From: Tenacibaculum singaporense
Lineage (GTDB): Bacteria; Bacteroidota; Bacteroidia; Flavobacteriales; Flavobacteriaceae
Length of the DNA stretch: 64,000 nt
Direction of reading: 5' to 3'
Assembly: GCF_003867015.1 (NCBI RefSeq)
Contig: NZ_CP032548.1
Span: 935,001-999,000, forward strand
This document shows, piece after piece, positions 7,762 to 16,041 of the stretch. The position numbers and the translations under genes were made by a program. How positions within the stretch are numbered: the stretch's first letter is position 1; each line of letters opens with the position of its first letter. The notes under the pieces were generated by a model, which saw only the letters and a program-made list of their open reading frames with translations, was not told the DNA's origin and did no database searches.

Positions 7762-9198
7762 ATGAAAAAGATATTAGTAGCAAATAGAGGAGAAATTGCG
7801 TTACGTGTAATGCGTACAGCAAAAAAGATGGGAATTAAAACGGTAGCGGTTTTTTCAGAAGCAGATAGAAATTCACCACACGTAACTTTTGCAGACGAAG
7901 CAGTATGTATTGGTCCTGCACCTTCTAACCAATCGTATTTATTAGGAGATAAAATTATTGAAGTAGCGAAGGAGTTGCATGTAGATGGAATTCACCCAGG
8001 ATACGGATTTTTAAGTGAAAACGCAGCCTTTGGAGAAGCCGTAGCAAAATCAGGAATTGTATTTATAGGCCCAAAAACACACGCTATTGAAGTGATGGGA
8101 AGCAAATTGGCAGCAAAAGATGCAGTAAAAGCCTACGATATTCCAATGGTTCCGGGTATCGACGAAGCAGTGACTGATGTCGAGTATGCATCGAAAGTAG
8201 CAAATGAAATTGGCTATCCAATCTTAATCAAAGCTTCAGCAGGTGGAGGAGGAAAAGGAATGCGTGTTGTTGAAAAAGAAGCCGATATTAAAGAACAAAT
8301 GCAGCGTGCAATTTCAGAAGCAGAATCAGCTTTTGGAGATGGTTCTGTATTTATAGAAAAATATGTAGGATCACCACGTCATATCGAAATCCAAGTATTG
8401 GCAGATGCTCATGGAAACGTAGTACATTTATTTGAACGCGAATGTTCGGTACAACGTCGCCACCAAAAAGTAGTAGAAGAAGCGCCATCGAGTGTGTTGA
8501 CTCCAGAGATTAGAGAAGCGATGGGAGCAGCAGCCGTAAGAGTTGCGAAAGCATGTGATTATTTAGGAGCTGGAACCGTAGAGTTTTTATTAGATGAAAA
8601 TAAAAACTTCTACTTTTTAGAAATGAATACACGTTTACAAGTAGAGCACCCAGTTACGGAGCTTATTACGGGAGTAGACTTGGTAGAACAACAAATAAAA
8701 ATAGCAAGAGGAGAGGAGCTATCATTCTCACAAGAAGAGTTGCAAATTAACGGACACGCGTTAGAATTACGAGTGTACGCTGAAGACCCGTTAGACAATT
8801 TTGCACCGAGTATTGGCGTGTTGGAAACCTACCAACATCCGAAAGGAGAAAATATTCGTGTAGATGATGGTTTTGAAGAAGGAATGGAAATTCCTATTTA
8901 TTACGATCCGATGATTTCTAAATTGATTACCTACGGAAATACGCGTGAAGAAGCTATTGAGTTAATGAAACAAGCGATTAGTAATTATAAGGTAAAAGGA
9001 ATAGAAACTACGTTGCCGTTTGGAAAGTTCGTATGCGAACACGAGGCTTTCACATCAGGGAATTTTGATACTCATTTTGTAAAGAAATATTACACACCTG
9101 AGTTGTTAGAAGCAGGATACGAAAAAGAAGCGAAGATTGCTGCACAAGTTGCTTTACAGCAGTATTTAAAAGAGCAACGTATTTTAAAAACTTGTTAA
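7762..9198 (+). CDS. accC: Biotin carboxylase subunit of acyl-CoA carboxylase
   Basis: A 478-aa ATP-grasp enzyme that carboxylates biotin on the carrier protein using ATP and bicarbonate. Visible signatures are KKILVANRGEIALRVMRTAK at the start, the glycine-rich ATP loop KASAGGGGKGMRVV (about residues 156-170), the FERECSVQRRHQK stretch, and FLEMNTRLQVEHPVTE (about 288-303) with the catalytic Glu and Arg. Length is slightly over the 445-450 aa of E. coli AccC because of a C-terminal tail. It starts 1 base after the carrier gene. The next gene in the unit follows after a 130-base repeat-bearing gap. Confidence 0.95.
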   Translation: MKKILVANRGEIALRVMRTAKKMGIKTVAVFSEADRNSPHVTFADEAVCIGPAPSNQSYLLGDKIIEVAKELHVDGIHPGYGFLSENAAFGEAVAKSGIVFIGPKTHAIEVMGSKLAAKDAVKAYDIPMVPGIDEAVTDVEYASKVANEIGYPILIKASAGGGGKGMRVVEKEADIKEQMQRAISEAESAFGDGSVFIEKYVGSPRHIEIQVLADAHGNVVHLFERECSVQRRHQKVVEEAPSSVLTPEIREAMGAAAVRVAKACDYLGAGTVEFLLDENKNFYFLEMNTRLQVEHPVTELITGVDLVEQQIKIARGEELSFSQEELQINGHALELRVYAEDPLDNFAPSIGVLETYQHPKGENIRVDDGFEEGMEIPIYYDPMISKLITYGNTREEAIELMKQAISNYKVKGIETTLPFGKFVCEHEAFTSGNFDTHFVKKYYTPELLEAGYEKEAKIAAQVALQQYLKEQRILKTC

Positions 9199-9207
9199 AA
9201 ACAATTT

Positions 9208-9320
9208 GCGTTAGGGATTGCAGCGGCATCCTTTTGTTGTCAGTTCGAGTTTGCGGAGCAAGTATCGAAAACCAACAAAAGATATAGCGGAAAGCCCGAC
9301 CCTTGGGAAACGCCCAAAAA
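9208..9320 (+). repeat. Flavobacterial intergenic repeat (GCGTTAGGGATTG type)
   Basis: A 113-bp element begins GCGTTAGGGATTGCAGCGG and ends GCGGAAAGCCCGACCC, then a TTGGG/CCCAA hairpin. Its core pairs TCCTTTTGTTG with CAACAAAAGAT. The loop contains TGTCAGTTCGAG, a motif also seen at 17537 and 14941. I recall similar elements as widespread in flavobacterial genomes with no assigned role. Here it sits inside the carboxylase operon between BC and CT genes and could act as a processing or attenuation hairpin. Confidence 0.65.
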
Positions 9321-9330
9321 AAGAATATAG

Positions 9331-10872
9331 ATGAAATCTAAAATAGAAGAATTACAACATAAACTTACCGAAGCAAAGTTAGGAGGCGGACAACAACGCA
9401 TCGACCGTCATCATCAAAAAGGAAAATTAACCGCTCGTGAGCGTATCGATTATTTCTTAGATGAAGGTTCTTTTGAAGAGGTAGGTATTTTAGTAACCCA
9501 TAGAACGACCGATTTCGGAATGGAAAATCAGAAGTTTTATGGTGACGGAGTGGTAACAGGATATGGTACTGTAAACGGACGCTTAGTATATGTGTTTGCA
9601 CAAGACTTTACGGTATTTGGAGGTTCATTATCGGAAACACATGCCGAAAAAATCTGTAAGATTATGGATTTAGCGGTAAAAGTAGGAGCACCATTAATCG
9701 GATTGAACGATTCTGGTGGAGCGCGTATTCAAGAAGGAGTACGTTCGTTAGGTGGTTATGCCGATATTTTTTACAGAAACGTACAAGCATCAGGAGTCAT
9801 CCCACAAATCTCAGCGATTATGGGACCTTGTGCAGGTGGAGCAGTATATTCACCAGCGATGACCGATTTTACCGTTATGGTAGAAAATTCAAGTTATATG
9901 TTTGTTACAGGACCTAACGTAGTAAAAACAGTAACTAATGAAGAAGTAACTTCAGAAGAGTTAGGAGGAGCAAGTACGCATGCAACCAAATCGGGAGTAA
10001 CACATTTAACGGCAGCGAACGATGTACAATGTTTAGAGGATATCAAAACATTGTTGAGTTATATGCCACAGAACAATCAAGAAACTACAGCAAAATTACC
10101 GTTTGAATTAGGCGATGAAACTAGAGAAGAGCTAGCCAACATCGTTCCAGATAATGCCAATAAGCCGTATGATATGCGTGCTGTAATTGACGGTATTGCT
10201 GATGCTGATTCGTTTTTTGAAATTCATAAAGATTATGCCGATAATATCGTGGTCGGATTTGCACGTTTAGGAGGAAGAAGTGTTGGGATTGTAGCCAACC
10301 AACCGATGAGTTTAGCAGGATGTTTGGATGTAAACAGTTCTAAAAAAGCAGCACGATTCACCCGTTTTTGTGATTGTTTTAATATTCCGTTATTGGTGTT
10401 GGTAGATGTACCAGGATTCTTACCAGGAACCGATCAAGAATGGAATGCTATTATTACCAACGGAGCAAAGTTATTATATGCGTTGAGCGAAGCTACCGTA
10501 CCAAGAGTAAGTGTAATTACCCGTAAAGCTTATGGTGGAGCGTATGATGTAATGAACTCAAAACATATTGGTGCTGATATGAACTTTGCATGGCCTAGTG
10601 CAGAAATTGCGGTAATGGGAGCGAAAGGAGCGAGTGAAATTATCTTTAAAAAGGAAATTGCTGAAGCAGATGATCACGAAGCAAAACTAGCAGAGAAAGA
10701 AGCTGAGTATGCAAATAAATTTGCAAATCCGTACCGTGCAGCAGAACGCGGGTTTGTAGATGAGGTTATTTTACCACAAGACACGCGTAGAAAACTGATT
10801 AAAGCTTTTGCGATGTTAGAAGGTAAAAAAGTAGAAAGACCGAATAGAAAACACGGAAATATACCGTTGTAA
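9331..10872 (+). CDS. Acyl-CoA carboxylase carboxyltransferase (propionyl-CoA carboxylase beta-like)
   Basis: A 513-aa carboxyltransferase with both N and C crotonase-like halves fused, as in PccB. It moves CO2 from carboxybiotin to an acyl-CoA, typically propionyl-CoA to methylmalonyl-CoA. Signatures: [17 protein letters not shown] near the start; the oxyanion loop [12 protein letters not shown] (about residues 167-178); [10 protein letters not shown] and [11 protein letters not shown] in the second half; and an [11 protein letters not shown] block. It is the last gene of the BCCP-BC-CT set and is followed by a terminator. Acyl chain preference cannot be told from sequence by eye. Confidence 0.94.
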   Translation: MKSKIEELQHKLTEAKLGGGQQRIDRHHQKGKLTARERIDYFLDEGSFEEVGILVTHRTTDFGMENQKFYGDGVVTGYGTVNGRLVYVFAQDFTVFGGSLSETHAEKICKIMDLAVKVGAPLIGLNDSGGARIQEGVRSLGGYADIFYRNVQASGVIPQISAIMGPCAGGAVYSPAMTDFTVMVENSSYMFVTGPNVVKTVTNEEVTSEELGGASTHATKSGVTHLTAANDVQCLEDIKTLLSYMPQNNQETTAKLPFELGDETREELANIVPDNANKPYDMRAVIDGIADADSFFEIHKDYADNIVVGFARLGGRSVGIVANQPMSLAGCLDVNSSKKAARFTRFCDCFNIPLLVLVDVPGFLPGTDQEWNAIITNGAKLLYALSEATVPRVSVITRKAYGGAYDVMNSKHIGADMNFAWPSAEIAVMGAKGASEIIFKKEIAEADDHEAKLAEKEAEYANKFANPYRAAERGFVDEVILPQDTRRKLIKAFAMLEGKKVERPNRKHGNIPL

Positions 10873-10893
10873 CCAATACATATCAACATTTTT

Positions 10894-10926
10894 AAGAGGC
10901 GCTTCTTTTTAGGAGCGTCTTTTTGG
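10894..10926 (+). terminator. Intrinsic terminator of the carboxylase operon
   Basis: Stem AGAGGCGCT / AGGAGCGTCT around a T-rich loop, followed by TTTTT, 22 bases after the carboxyltransferase stop. Confidence 0.75.
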
Positions 10927-11033
10927 TTTATAAAGCCTTGGGTTGTACTTGATTTAATGCTATATTGATGAGGTTTTTGGAAAAGGTTAAGGATGTATAA
11001 ACATATTTTTTTAGATTTAAAAAAAATAAAAAA

Positions 11034-11441
11034 ATGTGTAAAAACGGAAAAATTTTAATTTTCTGTACCTGTTTAGAGAAAGAAGAAAGTTCTATAAAAA
11101 CTAATTTCTTAGAAGGTTATAACTGGAATTTAACTCGATATTTAGGTAGGAATAGTTCATCTTTAATTGGTAAAATGGTAATGCCAAAGAAAGATTTAGG
11201 TAACGGAGTTACTATTGAAAAAGTTATTAATCAATTAAATAGTACTATTAAAACATTTGATTTTGATTATACTCCTCAAGAAAGAGATTGCTTAGATATT
11301 AGTATACCACATGCAACCGAAAGGATTAGATTTTTTAGAGTAATTTTTATTGATGGAAAATGGATAGAAGGAGGAAATAATATTTTTAGGTCTATCACTA
11401 AAAAGATAGCAAAAGGGAAAATTAAATTAACTGATATATAA
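11034..11441 (+). CDS. Hypothetical protein, 135 aa
   Basis: Not recognised. The protein is soluble, without signal peptide or membrane span. It has a Cys-rich start (MCKNGKILIFCTCLEKEE), a mixed charged body and a Lys-rich end (TKKIAKGKIKLTDI). It is preceded by an AT-rich segment and stands alone on the plus strand, 77 bases before another small hypothetical gene. The two could form a unit. Coding is supported by a full-length frame with ordinary flavobacterial codon use and a clean ATG. Motifs such as TPQERDCLDISIPH suggest a compact alpha/beta fold, but no function can be given. Confidence 0.6.
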   Translation: MCKNGKILIFCTCLEKEESSIKTNFLEGYNWNLTRYLGRNSSSLIGKMVMPKKDLGNGVTIEKVINQLNSTIKTFDFDYTPQERDCLDISIPHATERIRFFRVIFIDGKWIEGGNNIFRSITKKIAKGKIKLTDI

Positions 11442-11518
11442 ATCATTACTAGTACTATATTTATTAAAATGTGTGTTCAAACTATATAACTACATTTATA
11501 TAAGGTGTTAGTATAACT

Positions 11519-11938
11519 ATGAATTGGAAAATAATTACTGAAAATAAAAGAAGGTATGCTGATACATCCTACTATTTAAAAGCTGAAAGAGACTGTATAG
11601 AAGGAACTATTGTATTAGAGATATATTGGATTGAGAATTTTATGTATGACTTAACGGTCTATTTATATAGAAATGAACCAAAACGAAAATTCTTGTTTTT
11701 TAAAAGTACAAAGCCTGAAACACTTTATAGTTGTTTAGTTTTTTATAATGGGCGTATTGAAAAATATGGTCATCAAATAATGAGAATGACAGAAGATGCT
11801 CCATTAGAAAAATTAAAGAGATTAGATTCCTTTCAAAAAGATGGAGTTCTTAACTATAAGATAGGAGAAAAATATAGTTTAGATTTTACAACAACTTTAC
11901 CAGAGAAAAATGTAGCTACTACATATTCTAAAAAGTAA
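11519..11938 (+). CDS. Hypothetical protein, 139 aa
   Basis: Not recognised. A soluble-looking protein with a beta-rich middle (IEGTIVLEIYWIENFMYDLTVYLYR) and no signal peptide, so probably cytoplasmic. It follows another hypothetical gene by 77 bases in the same direction and ends 10 bases before a foldback repeat that could serve as its terminator. Codon use is AT-rich like its neighbours. Both small genes sit in an accessory stretch bounded by repeats, so they may be variable between strains. Confidence 0.55.
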   Translation: MNWKIITENKRRYADTSYYLKAERDCIEGTIVLEIYWIENFMYDLTVYLYRNEPKRKFLFFKSTKPETLYSCLVFYNGRIEKYGHQIMRMTEDAPLEKLKRLDSFQKDGVLNYKIGEKYSLDFTTTLPEKNVATTYSKK

Positions 11939-11947
11939 CTACAAAAA

Positions 11948-12037
11948 AACGTCATTACGAATGAAATGAAGTAATCTTTAAGTTTATAGTTCGAAATAAA
12001 CAGATTACTTCAGTCGTACCTCCTTCGTAATGACGTT
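11948..12037. repeat. 90-bp foldback repeat with 14-bp terminal inverted repeats
   Basis: Ends are AACGTCATTACGAA and TTCGTAATGACGTT, an exact inverted pair. An inner pair AGTAATCT / AGATTACT makes the whole unit a long hairpin. About 88% identical by eye to the copy at 13541-13631. MITE- or REP-like, with no coding capacity. Confidence 0.85.
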
Positions 12038-12230
12038 AGCTAATAAAAGTTCGATTTTATAAAGGAGTTTTTCGAAGCCCTTTTACGCAGAATAGTCTGA
12101 AAAATTGATGAGATTCAGAGGCTTTGCCTCGCATCGTTTTTCAGACGTTTTTAAACAAGGTTTAAAAATTCCTCGTAAAAGTGTCCTTTCTTTTGGTTCG
12201 TTTTCTTTGGACAAGCAAAGAAAATGAAGG
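12038..12230. repeat. Second repeat module (hairpin plus TTTCTTTGGACAAG tail)
   Basis: Contains a 52-bp hairpin at 12095-12146 (GTCTGAAAAATTGATG pairing with CATCGTTTTTCAGAC) and then a tail GTGTCCTTTCTTTTGG...TTTCTTTGGACAAG at 12181-12215. The same tail recurs at 13420-13455, there without the hairpin. From here to 12477 I see only AT-rich sequence with no gene. Confidence 0.7.
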
Positions 12231-12477
12231 CAGTAGTTTACTGAACAATACTATTAAGTATAAATCTACTCTTTACTCAGTTTAACACTACATTAATGAT
12301 GAAAAAACTAACTCTAATGACTTAAATAGTTGGTTTTGAGGATTTCCGTAATTATTTGTAAAGATGTTTTTTTAGGTTTATAAGGAATTATCAAAGCAAT
12401 TAAGTTGTTTTATTATCTGAATAGAGTATATAATTGTTTTGATGTAACCAGTTGTAAAAAATTAAAACCAAGTAGAT

Positions 12478-13317
12478 ATGAAAACTAAAATATTAATAAC
12501 TCTCGTTGTTTTTTTATGTATTAAAACATTTGCGCAAGAAGAAATAAAAGGTAATTACAGAATTTATTTAAAAAATGATGGAACTTCTAAAAATGATAAG
12601 GTTCCTATAGTTTTAGAAGAGGGAGAAGATAAAGAAGAGGTTTTATATACTATTAATGGTAAAAATGCTACTAAAAAATCAAAGGGATATGTAGATATTG
12701 ATAAAAATTTTTCATTTAAAAAAATTAATCCAAAATTTAATTATTCATCAATTTTTGTTGATTTAGAACAGAAAGAAAATAAACTTATTATTTTACCTAG
12801 GGAGGATGTTGCTGACGATTTTAAAAAATATAATGGGACAAAAGAAAGAAGATTGTATATCGATGTAACTGAAGGAGTGAAAATAACGAGAAAGTCATGG
12901 AAAGTAAGCGCAATTACAGTTCCATTAAAAATATACCTTACTAGTCAATCGGATAGTTTGTCAAGTTTTACAAATAATATTGAAACTGATGTTAATGTAG
13001 CTGTTACTTATGGGAAAAGTTGGGAAAAATATTCTTATAAGAAAGGAAGAGAACCTAAATTGACAAACACTCAAAATTTTTATGGATTTTTAGGACTTAA
13101 TAAATTAGAGCTAACAGAGAAAAATACTGATGGAATTAATGATGGAGATAATATTTTAAGTATAAGCTCTGGAGTAGGATATCAATATGGTTATGGTAAG
13201 TTAGGGTTAAGTATTCTTTTAGGAATGGATTTCCCAGTATCTTCGTTAGGTCAAAATTGGGTGTTTAAGTATCAGCCTTGGTTAGGAATGGGAATAGGAT
13301 ATTCGATATTTAAATAA
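12478..13317 (+). CDS. Exported protein with outer-membrane barrel-like C-terminus
   Basis: A 279-aa protein of unknown function. It has a signal peptide (MKTKILITLVVFLCIKTFAQ), so it leaves the cytoplasm. The middle is Lys/Asp-rich and beta-rich. The last 70 residues alternate hydrophobic and polar positions (SISSGVGYQYGYGKLGLSILLGMDFP, ending GMGIGYSIF), as in the final strands of outer-membrane barrels, with a terminal Phe one residue from the end. It is flanked by repeat elements on both sides, with about 340 bases of repeat-rich DNA after it. No operon partners are visible. Confidence 0.65.
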   Translation: MKTKILITLVVFLCIKTFAQEEIKGNYRIYLKNDGTSKNDKVPIVLEEGEDKEEVLYTINGKNATKKSKGYVDIDKNFSFKKINPKFNYSSIFVDLEQKENKLIILPREDVADDFKKYNGTKERRLYIDVTEGVKITRKSWKVSAITVPLKIYLTSQSDSLSSFTNNIETDVNVAVTYGKSWEKYSYKKGREPKLTNTQNFYGFLGLNKLELTEKNTDGINDGDNILSISSGVGYQYGYGKLGLSILLGMDFPVSSLGQNWVFKYQPWLGMGIGYSIFK

Positions 13318-13357
13318 TTATGTTAAAAATTATAAGAACATAAGTAGTTATCTAGTT

Positions 13358-13467
13358 CACGAGGTATGGATTACTTCACCCCGAAGTATCGGGATTCGTA
13401 ATGACGTTAGTTAATAAAAGTGTCTTTTCTTTTGGCTCGTTTTCTTTGGACAAGTAAAGAAATCGAA
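13358..13467. repeat. Partial foldback repeat joined to TTTCTTTGGACAAG tail
   Basis: The right half of the 90-bp element (ending TTCGTAATGACGTT at about 13408) is followed directly by the tail also seen at 12181. The roughly 140 bp hairpin segment present in the other copy is missing, and the join lies at AAAAGT, which occurs at both ends of that segment. This looks like deletion between short direct repeats. The gap 13318-13655 holds nothing else but the copy at 13541. Confidence 0.7.
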
Positions 13468-13540
13468 GATTCATGAACTCCTATTAAAAATAAATAAAGA
13501 GTGCGTGAACTAAAATGAATATTCACAACCACATAAAAAA

Positions 13541-13631
13541 AACGTCATTACGAATGATAACGCAGTAATCTTTAAGTTTATAATTCAAAATAAACAGATT
13601 ACTTCAGTCGTGCCTCCTTTGTAATGACGTT
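13541..13631. repeat. Second full copy of the 90-bp foldback repeat
   Basis: Starts AACGTCATTACGAATGA and ends TTTGTAATGACGTT, with the same inner AGTAATCT / AGATTACT pair. It ends 25 bases from the stop of the minus-strand gene beginning at 13656 and is followed by a T-run, so it could work as that gene's terminator. Confidence 0.85.
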
Positions 13632-13655
13632 GTTATTTTTTATAAAAAATTATTC

Positions 13656-14627
13656 TTACACATCCGTACTCACCCAATAACTTCCCGTTGAGGTAGTAGA
13701 CGGATTATACGCCAAAATATTCACTTTAGTACCGTTGGCAACATCCGCTAGTAACCATTCCATTGGCTGATTGTTAATAGCGCCACTTTCCAATTCAACC
13801 ATATTGCCGTTTAAGGTAACCTCGTCGGTACTAATGTCGAATTGTAGTGTGGTTTCCCCTCTGTTTTCAAAACCAATAAAACTCTCCTTGTCATACGATA
13901 CCTGAGTAATCACCTTGGTTTCATTAGGCGCTACCTGTCCCACAAAATCAGTAATAGAGCTGCTTCCTGTAGTTGGACGATAGCTATACTGTGCTCTTTT
14001 TGCAGGTTCATTGGCAAATACTAACTGAGCCGTATTTATAATTTGAACAAGTGTTGTATAACAATCGTTCAATGCCGAAATACGATCTTGAGTAATAACC
14101 AAACGTTGTTTTTTATATACCTCTTGCTGAGTGTTCGCGCTTTTTAATTCGTCTTTAATTGTAGCCAACTCTTCCACAATAGATGCAGGCATTCCGCCTT
14201 TCGTTACATCGGTCAAATCATCTAAATAATTTGTAACCACTTTTTCTAAGGTTTCTAAAAACACCAACATTTTAGGCTGATTCTTACTCGCATCTCTATA
14301 GCCAGTTGTAAACTCCTTTAATACCGCAGGATTATCAGGAAAAGCCCACATAGCATGACTTTTAATACGATTATACACACGACTAGCATTTTGCATTTCT
14401 ATCAACACTTTTTGTGTTTCCACTCCTTGTTTTGCCAAGGTACTTACATCGGTAACTACCGTATCTGCCGCATCAATCTGATGTAAAAAAGCCGCCGCAT
14501 ACTCGCTCGTAAATCGGGCATTGAAAGCGGTAAAAGGCTCCAAATCTTGCGTAAATAGGTTGTAAATTGTACGTGCGCTTTCAGCTAAAAAAGCATCTGA
14601 ACCTTTGAATTTTCTTCTTGTTTCCAT
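13656..14627 (-). CDS. Hypothetical two-part protein, 323 aa
   Basis: Not recognised. Residues 1-215 look almost entirely alpha-helical, with long amphipathic stretches and no signal peptide. Residues 225-323 are beta-rich (VTLNGNMVELESGAINNQPMEW) and end in a Ser/Thr-rich TSTGSYWVSTDV. A helical-bundle plus beta-domain layout is suggested. The gene is visibly richer in G and C than its neighbours (many GCC, ACC and GGC codons), which hints at separate origin or high expression. It stands alone, with a foldback repeat at its 3' end and a 650-base gene-free stretch upstream. Function unknown. Confidence 0.72.
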   Translation of the reverse strand: METRRKFKGSDAFLAESARTIYNLFTQDLEPFTAFNARFTSEYAAAFLHQIDAADTVVTDVSTLAKQGVETQKVLIEMQNASRVYNRIKSHAMWAFPDNPAVLKEFTTGYRDASKNQPKMLVFLETLEKVVTNYLDDLTDVTKGGMPASIVEELATIKDELKSANTQQEVYKKQRLVITQDRISALNDCYTTLVQIINTAQLVFANEPAKRAQYSYRPTTGSSSITDFVGQVAPNETKVITQVSYDKESFIGFENRGETTLQFDISTDEVTLNGNMVELESGAINNQPMEWLLADVANGTKVNILAYNPSTTSTGSYWVSTDV

Positions 14628-15280
14628 ATTAAAATTTAATTTAAGTTACATGTGTGTTTTTAGGTATGCGTAATACACGCTACCCTAAGGTAATTAGTAG
14701 AAACAACAAGATTATAATAGCAGGAGAGCCCCTTGCCACTAGTTAAAAGCCCATAAAATATTAGATGGTTTTAGCAATACAATCATAGCATTTTGTTAGT
14801 TTCTTTTTCTTAATCACTTCTAAATTATAGTGTTGGGGTATAAAAAACAAATGTGATGGTCAATTTTTGCTTTTTTTTAACAGGCAGACAATCAGAAGTG
14901 TATCTTTTATACTAGAGTTGCGAATACTTTTTTTGTGTACTGTCAGTTCGAAACAGCATACTTTGATTAAAGAGACTACTAAAAAAGGACCCCGTCATAA
15001 GCAGGCAAGCCAAAAATAACACCGCAAGAAACGTTAAAATTAAAATCTGTTTGAGCGATAGCGAGTTATTTTAATTTAGGTTTGTGGATGATTATTTTTG
15101 AGTGCAGGATGGTTAAGGCTAGATTTTTTGTTTAGCTCATTAATTTTTATTGGTTTTCAAAGGAATTCATGAACCTCCAAAGTCGGTTTCTTTTTCATCA
15201 ATGGAAAAAGAATAATAGCTTAGAATAAGATTTTTCCATATAAAATCTAAGTCGTTACTACGTAGACCGAGAGCGTTGGA
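14628..15280. other. Gene-free stretch with a dispersed repeat
   Basis: About 650 bases without a credible gene. At 14998-15120 there is a repeat of a type I recall from flavobacterial intergenic DNA: CCAAAAATAACACCGCAAG, then a stem TAAAATTAAAAT / ATTTTAATTTA around GTTTGAGCGATAGCGAG. TGTCAGTTCGAA occurs at 14941. The remainder is AT-rich. Confidence 0.5.
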
Positions 15281-15724
15281 TTGAATCCATACAGATTTAA
15301 GAGTGGGAGGATAGCCGTAATATTAGCGACCCATGCCGTGGTGTCAACGGAGCATGCCGTAGTATCAGCGACCCATGCCGTGATGTTAACGGAGCATGCC
15401 GCGATATCAGCGACCCGTGCCGTGGTGTTAACGGAGCATGCCGTGATATCAGCGACCCGTGCCGTGGTGTTAACGGAGCATGCCGTGATATCAGCGACCC
15501 GTGCCGTGATGTTAACGGAGCATGCCGCGATATCAGCGACCCGTGCCGTGGTGTTAACGGAGCATGCCGTGATATCAGCGACCCGTGCCGTGGTGTTAAC
15601 GGAGCATGCCGTGATATCAGCGACCCGTGCCGTGATGTTAACGGAGCATGCCGCGATATCAGCAACCCGTGCCGTGGTATTAAAGGAGCATGCCGTAGTA
15701 TCAGCGACCCAAACAGCAATATAA
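15281..15724 (+). CDS. Possible repeat protein translated from a 42-bp tandem array (doubtful)
   Basis: A 147-aa frame starting MNPYRFKSG and then consisting of about nine imperfect copies of a 14-residue unit (TEHAVISATRAVVL), itself two related heptads (HAVISAT, RAVVLTE). Because the unit length is a multiple of three with no stops, two minus-strand frames are open over the same array (140 and 167 aa), so openness is not evidence of coding. No signal peptide or known domain. The plus frame has the most orderly heptad pattern, which would favour a helical or solenoid structure if expressed. I rate real coding as unlikely to possible. Confidence 0.2.
   Translation: MNPYRFKSGRIAVILATHAVVSTEHAVVSATHAVMLTEHAAISATRAVVLTEHAVISATRAVVLTEHAVISATRAVMLTEHAAISATRAVVLTEHAVISATRAVVLTEHAVISATRAVMLTEHAAISATRAVVLKEHAVVSATQTAI
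15313..15714. repeat. Hierarchical tandem repeat: 21-bp halves, 42-bp units, 126-bp super-units
   Basis: About nine 42-bp units, each made of two related 21-mers (one with GTTAAC and GCATGC, the other with GATATC and ACCCGTGC). A variant unit carrying GATGTTAAC recurs at 15385, 15511 and 15637, exactly 126 bases apart, so triplets of units were copied as blocks. The array is rich in G and C in an AT-rich setting and each unit holds several 6-bp palindromes. It looks recently amplified. Confidence 0.92.
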
Positions 15725-16041
15725 AAAACCGTTACTACTCTAAAAAACAACTTTTATAACTTAAATAGGGGAGGTTATGGGATTCCGTAAGAATGTTTAC
15801 ACACTTTGTATTAGGTTCGCAAGAATTGTAAGAGCAACTTGCATTTTATAATTAATTAACAAATAACAGTAACTCGTTGATAACTTTACTTTTAATAAAG
15901 TGTTGGTTTTGATATATTTGAAAGTGTATAAAAATTGCTAAACTTTATGAAATTCCATGTTTTTATCGGGATAAAAGAACTAAAGTTTGGTATATAACGA
16001 GTTAGCAATAATTTAAACACAACCAAGATAAATAACCGAGA
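15725..16041. other. Gene-free leader of the J-domain-like gene with inverted boundary motif
   Basis: A 317-base AT-rich stretch. TAACTCGTT at 15870-15878 and AACGAGTTA at 15996-16004 are a perfect 9-bp inverted pair 117 bases apart. No gene is seen. Confidence 0.5.
15913..15920 (+). promoter_or_regulatory. Candidate -7 promoter box
   Basis: TATATTTG matches TAnnTTTG exactly, 121 bases before the ATG of the J-domain-like gene. No well-spaced -33 TTG is present, so this is a weak call. Confidence 0.4.

Noticed and set aside
15247..15750. Two long minus-strand frames (140 and 167 aa) over the 15.3-kb array as genes
   Set aside because: They stay open only because the repeat unit is a multiple of three and lacks stops; they have no start context, signal peptide or domain.
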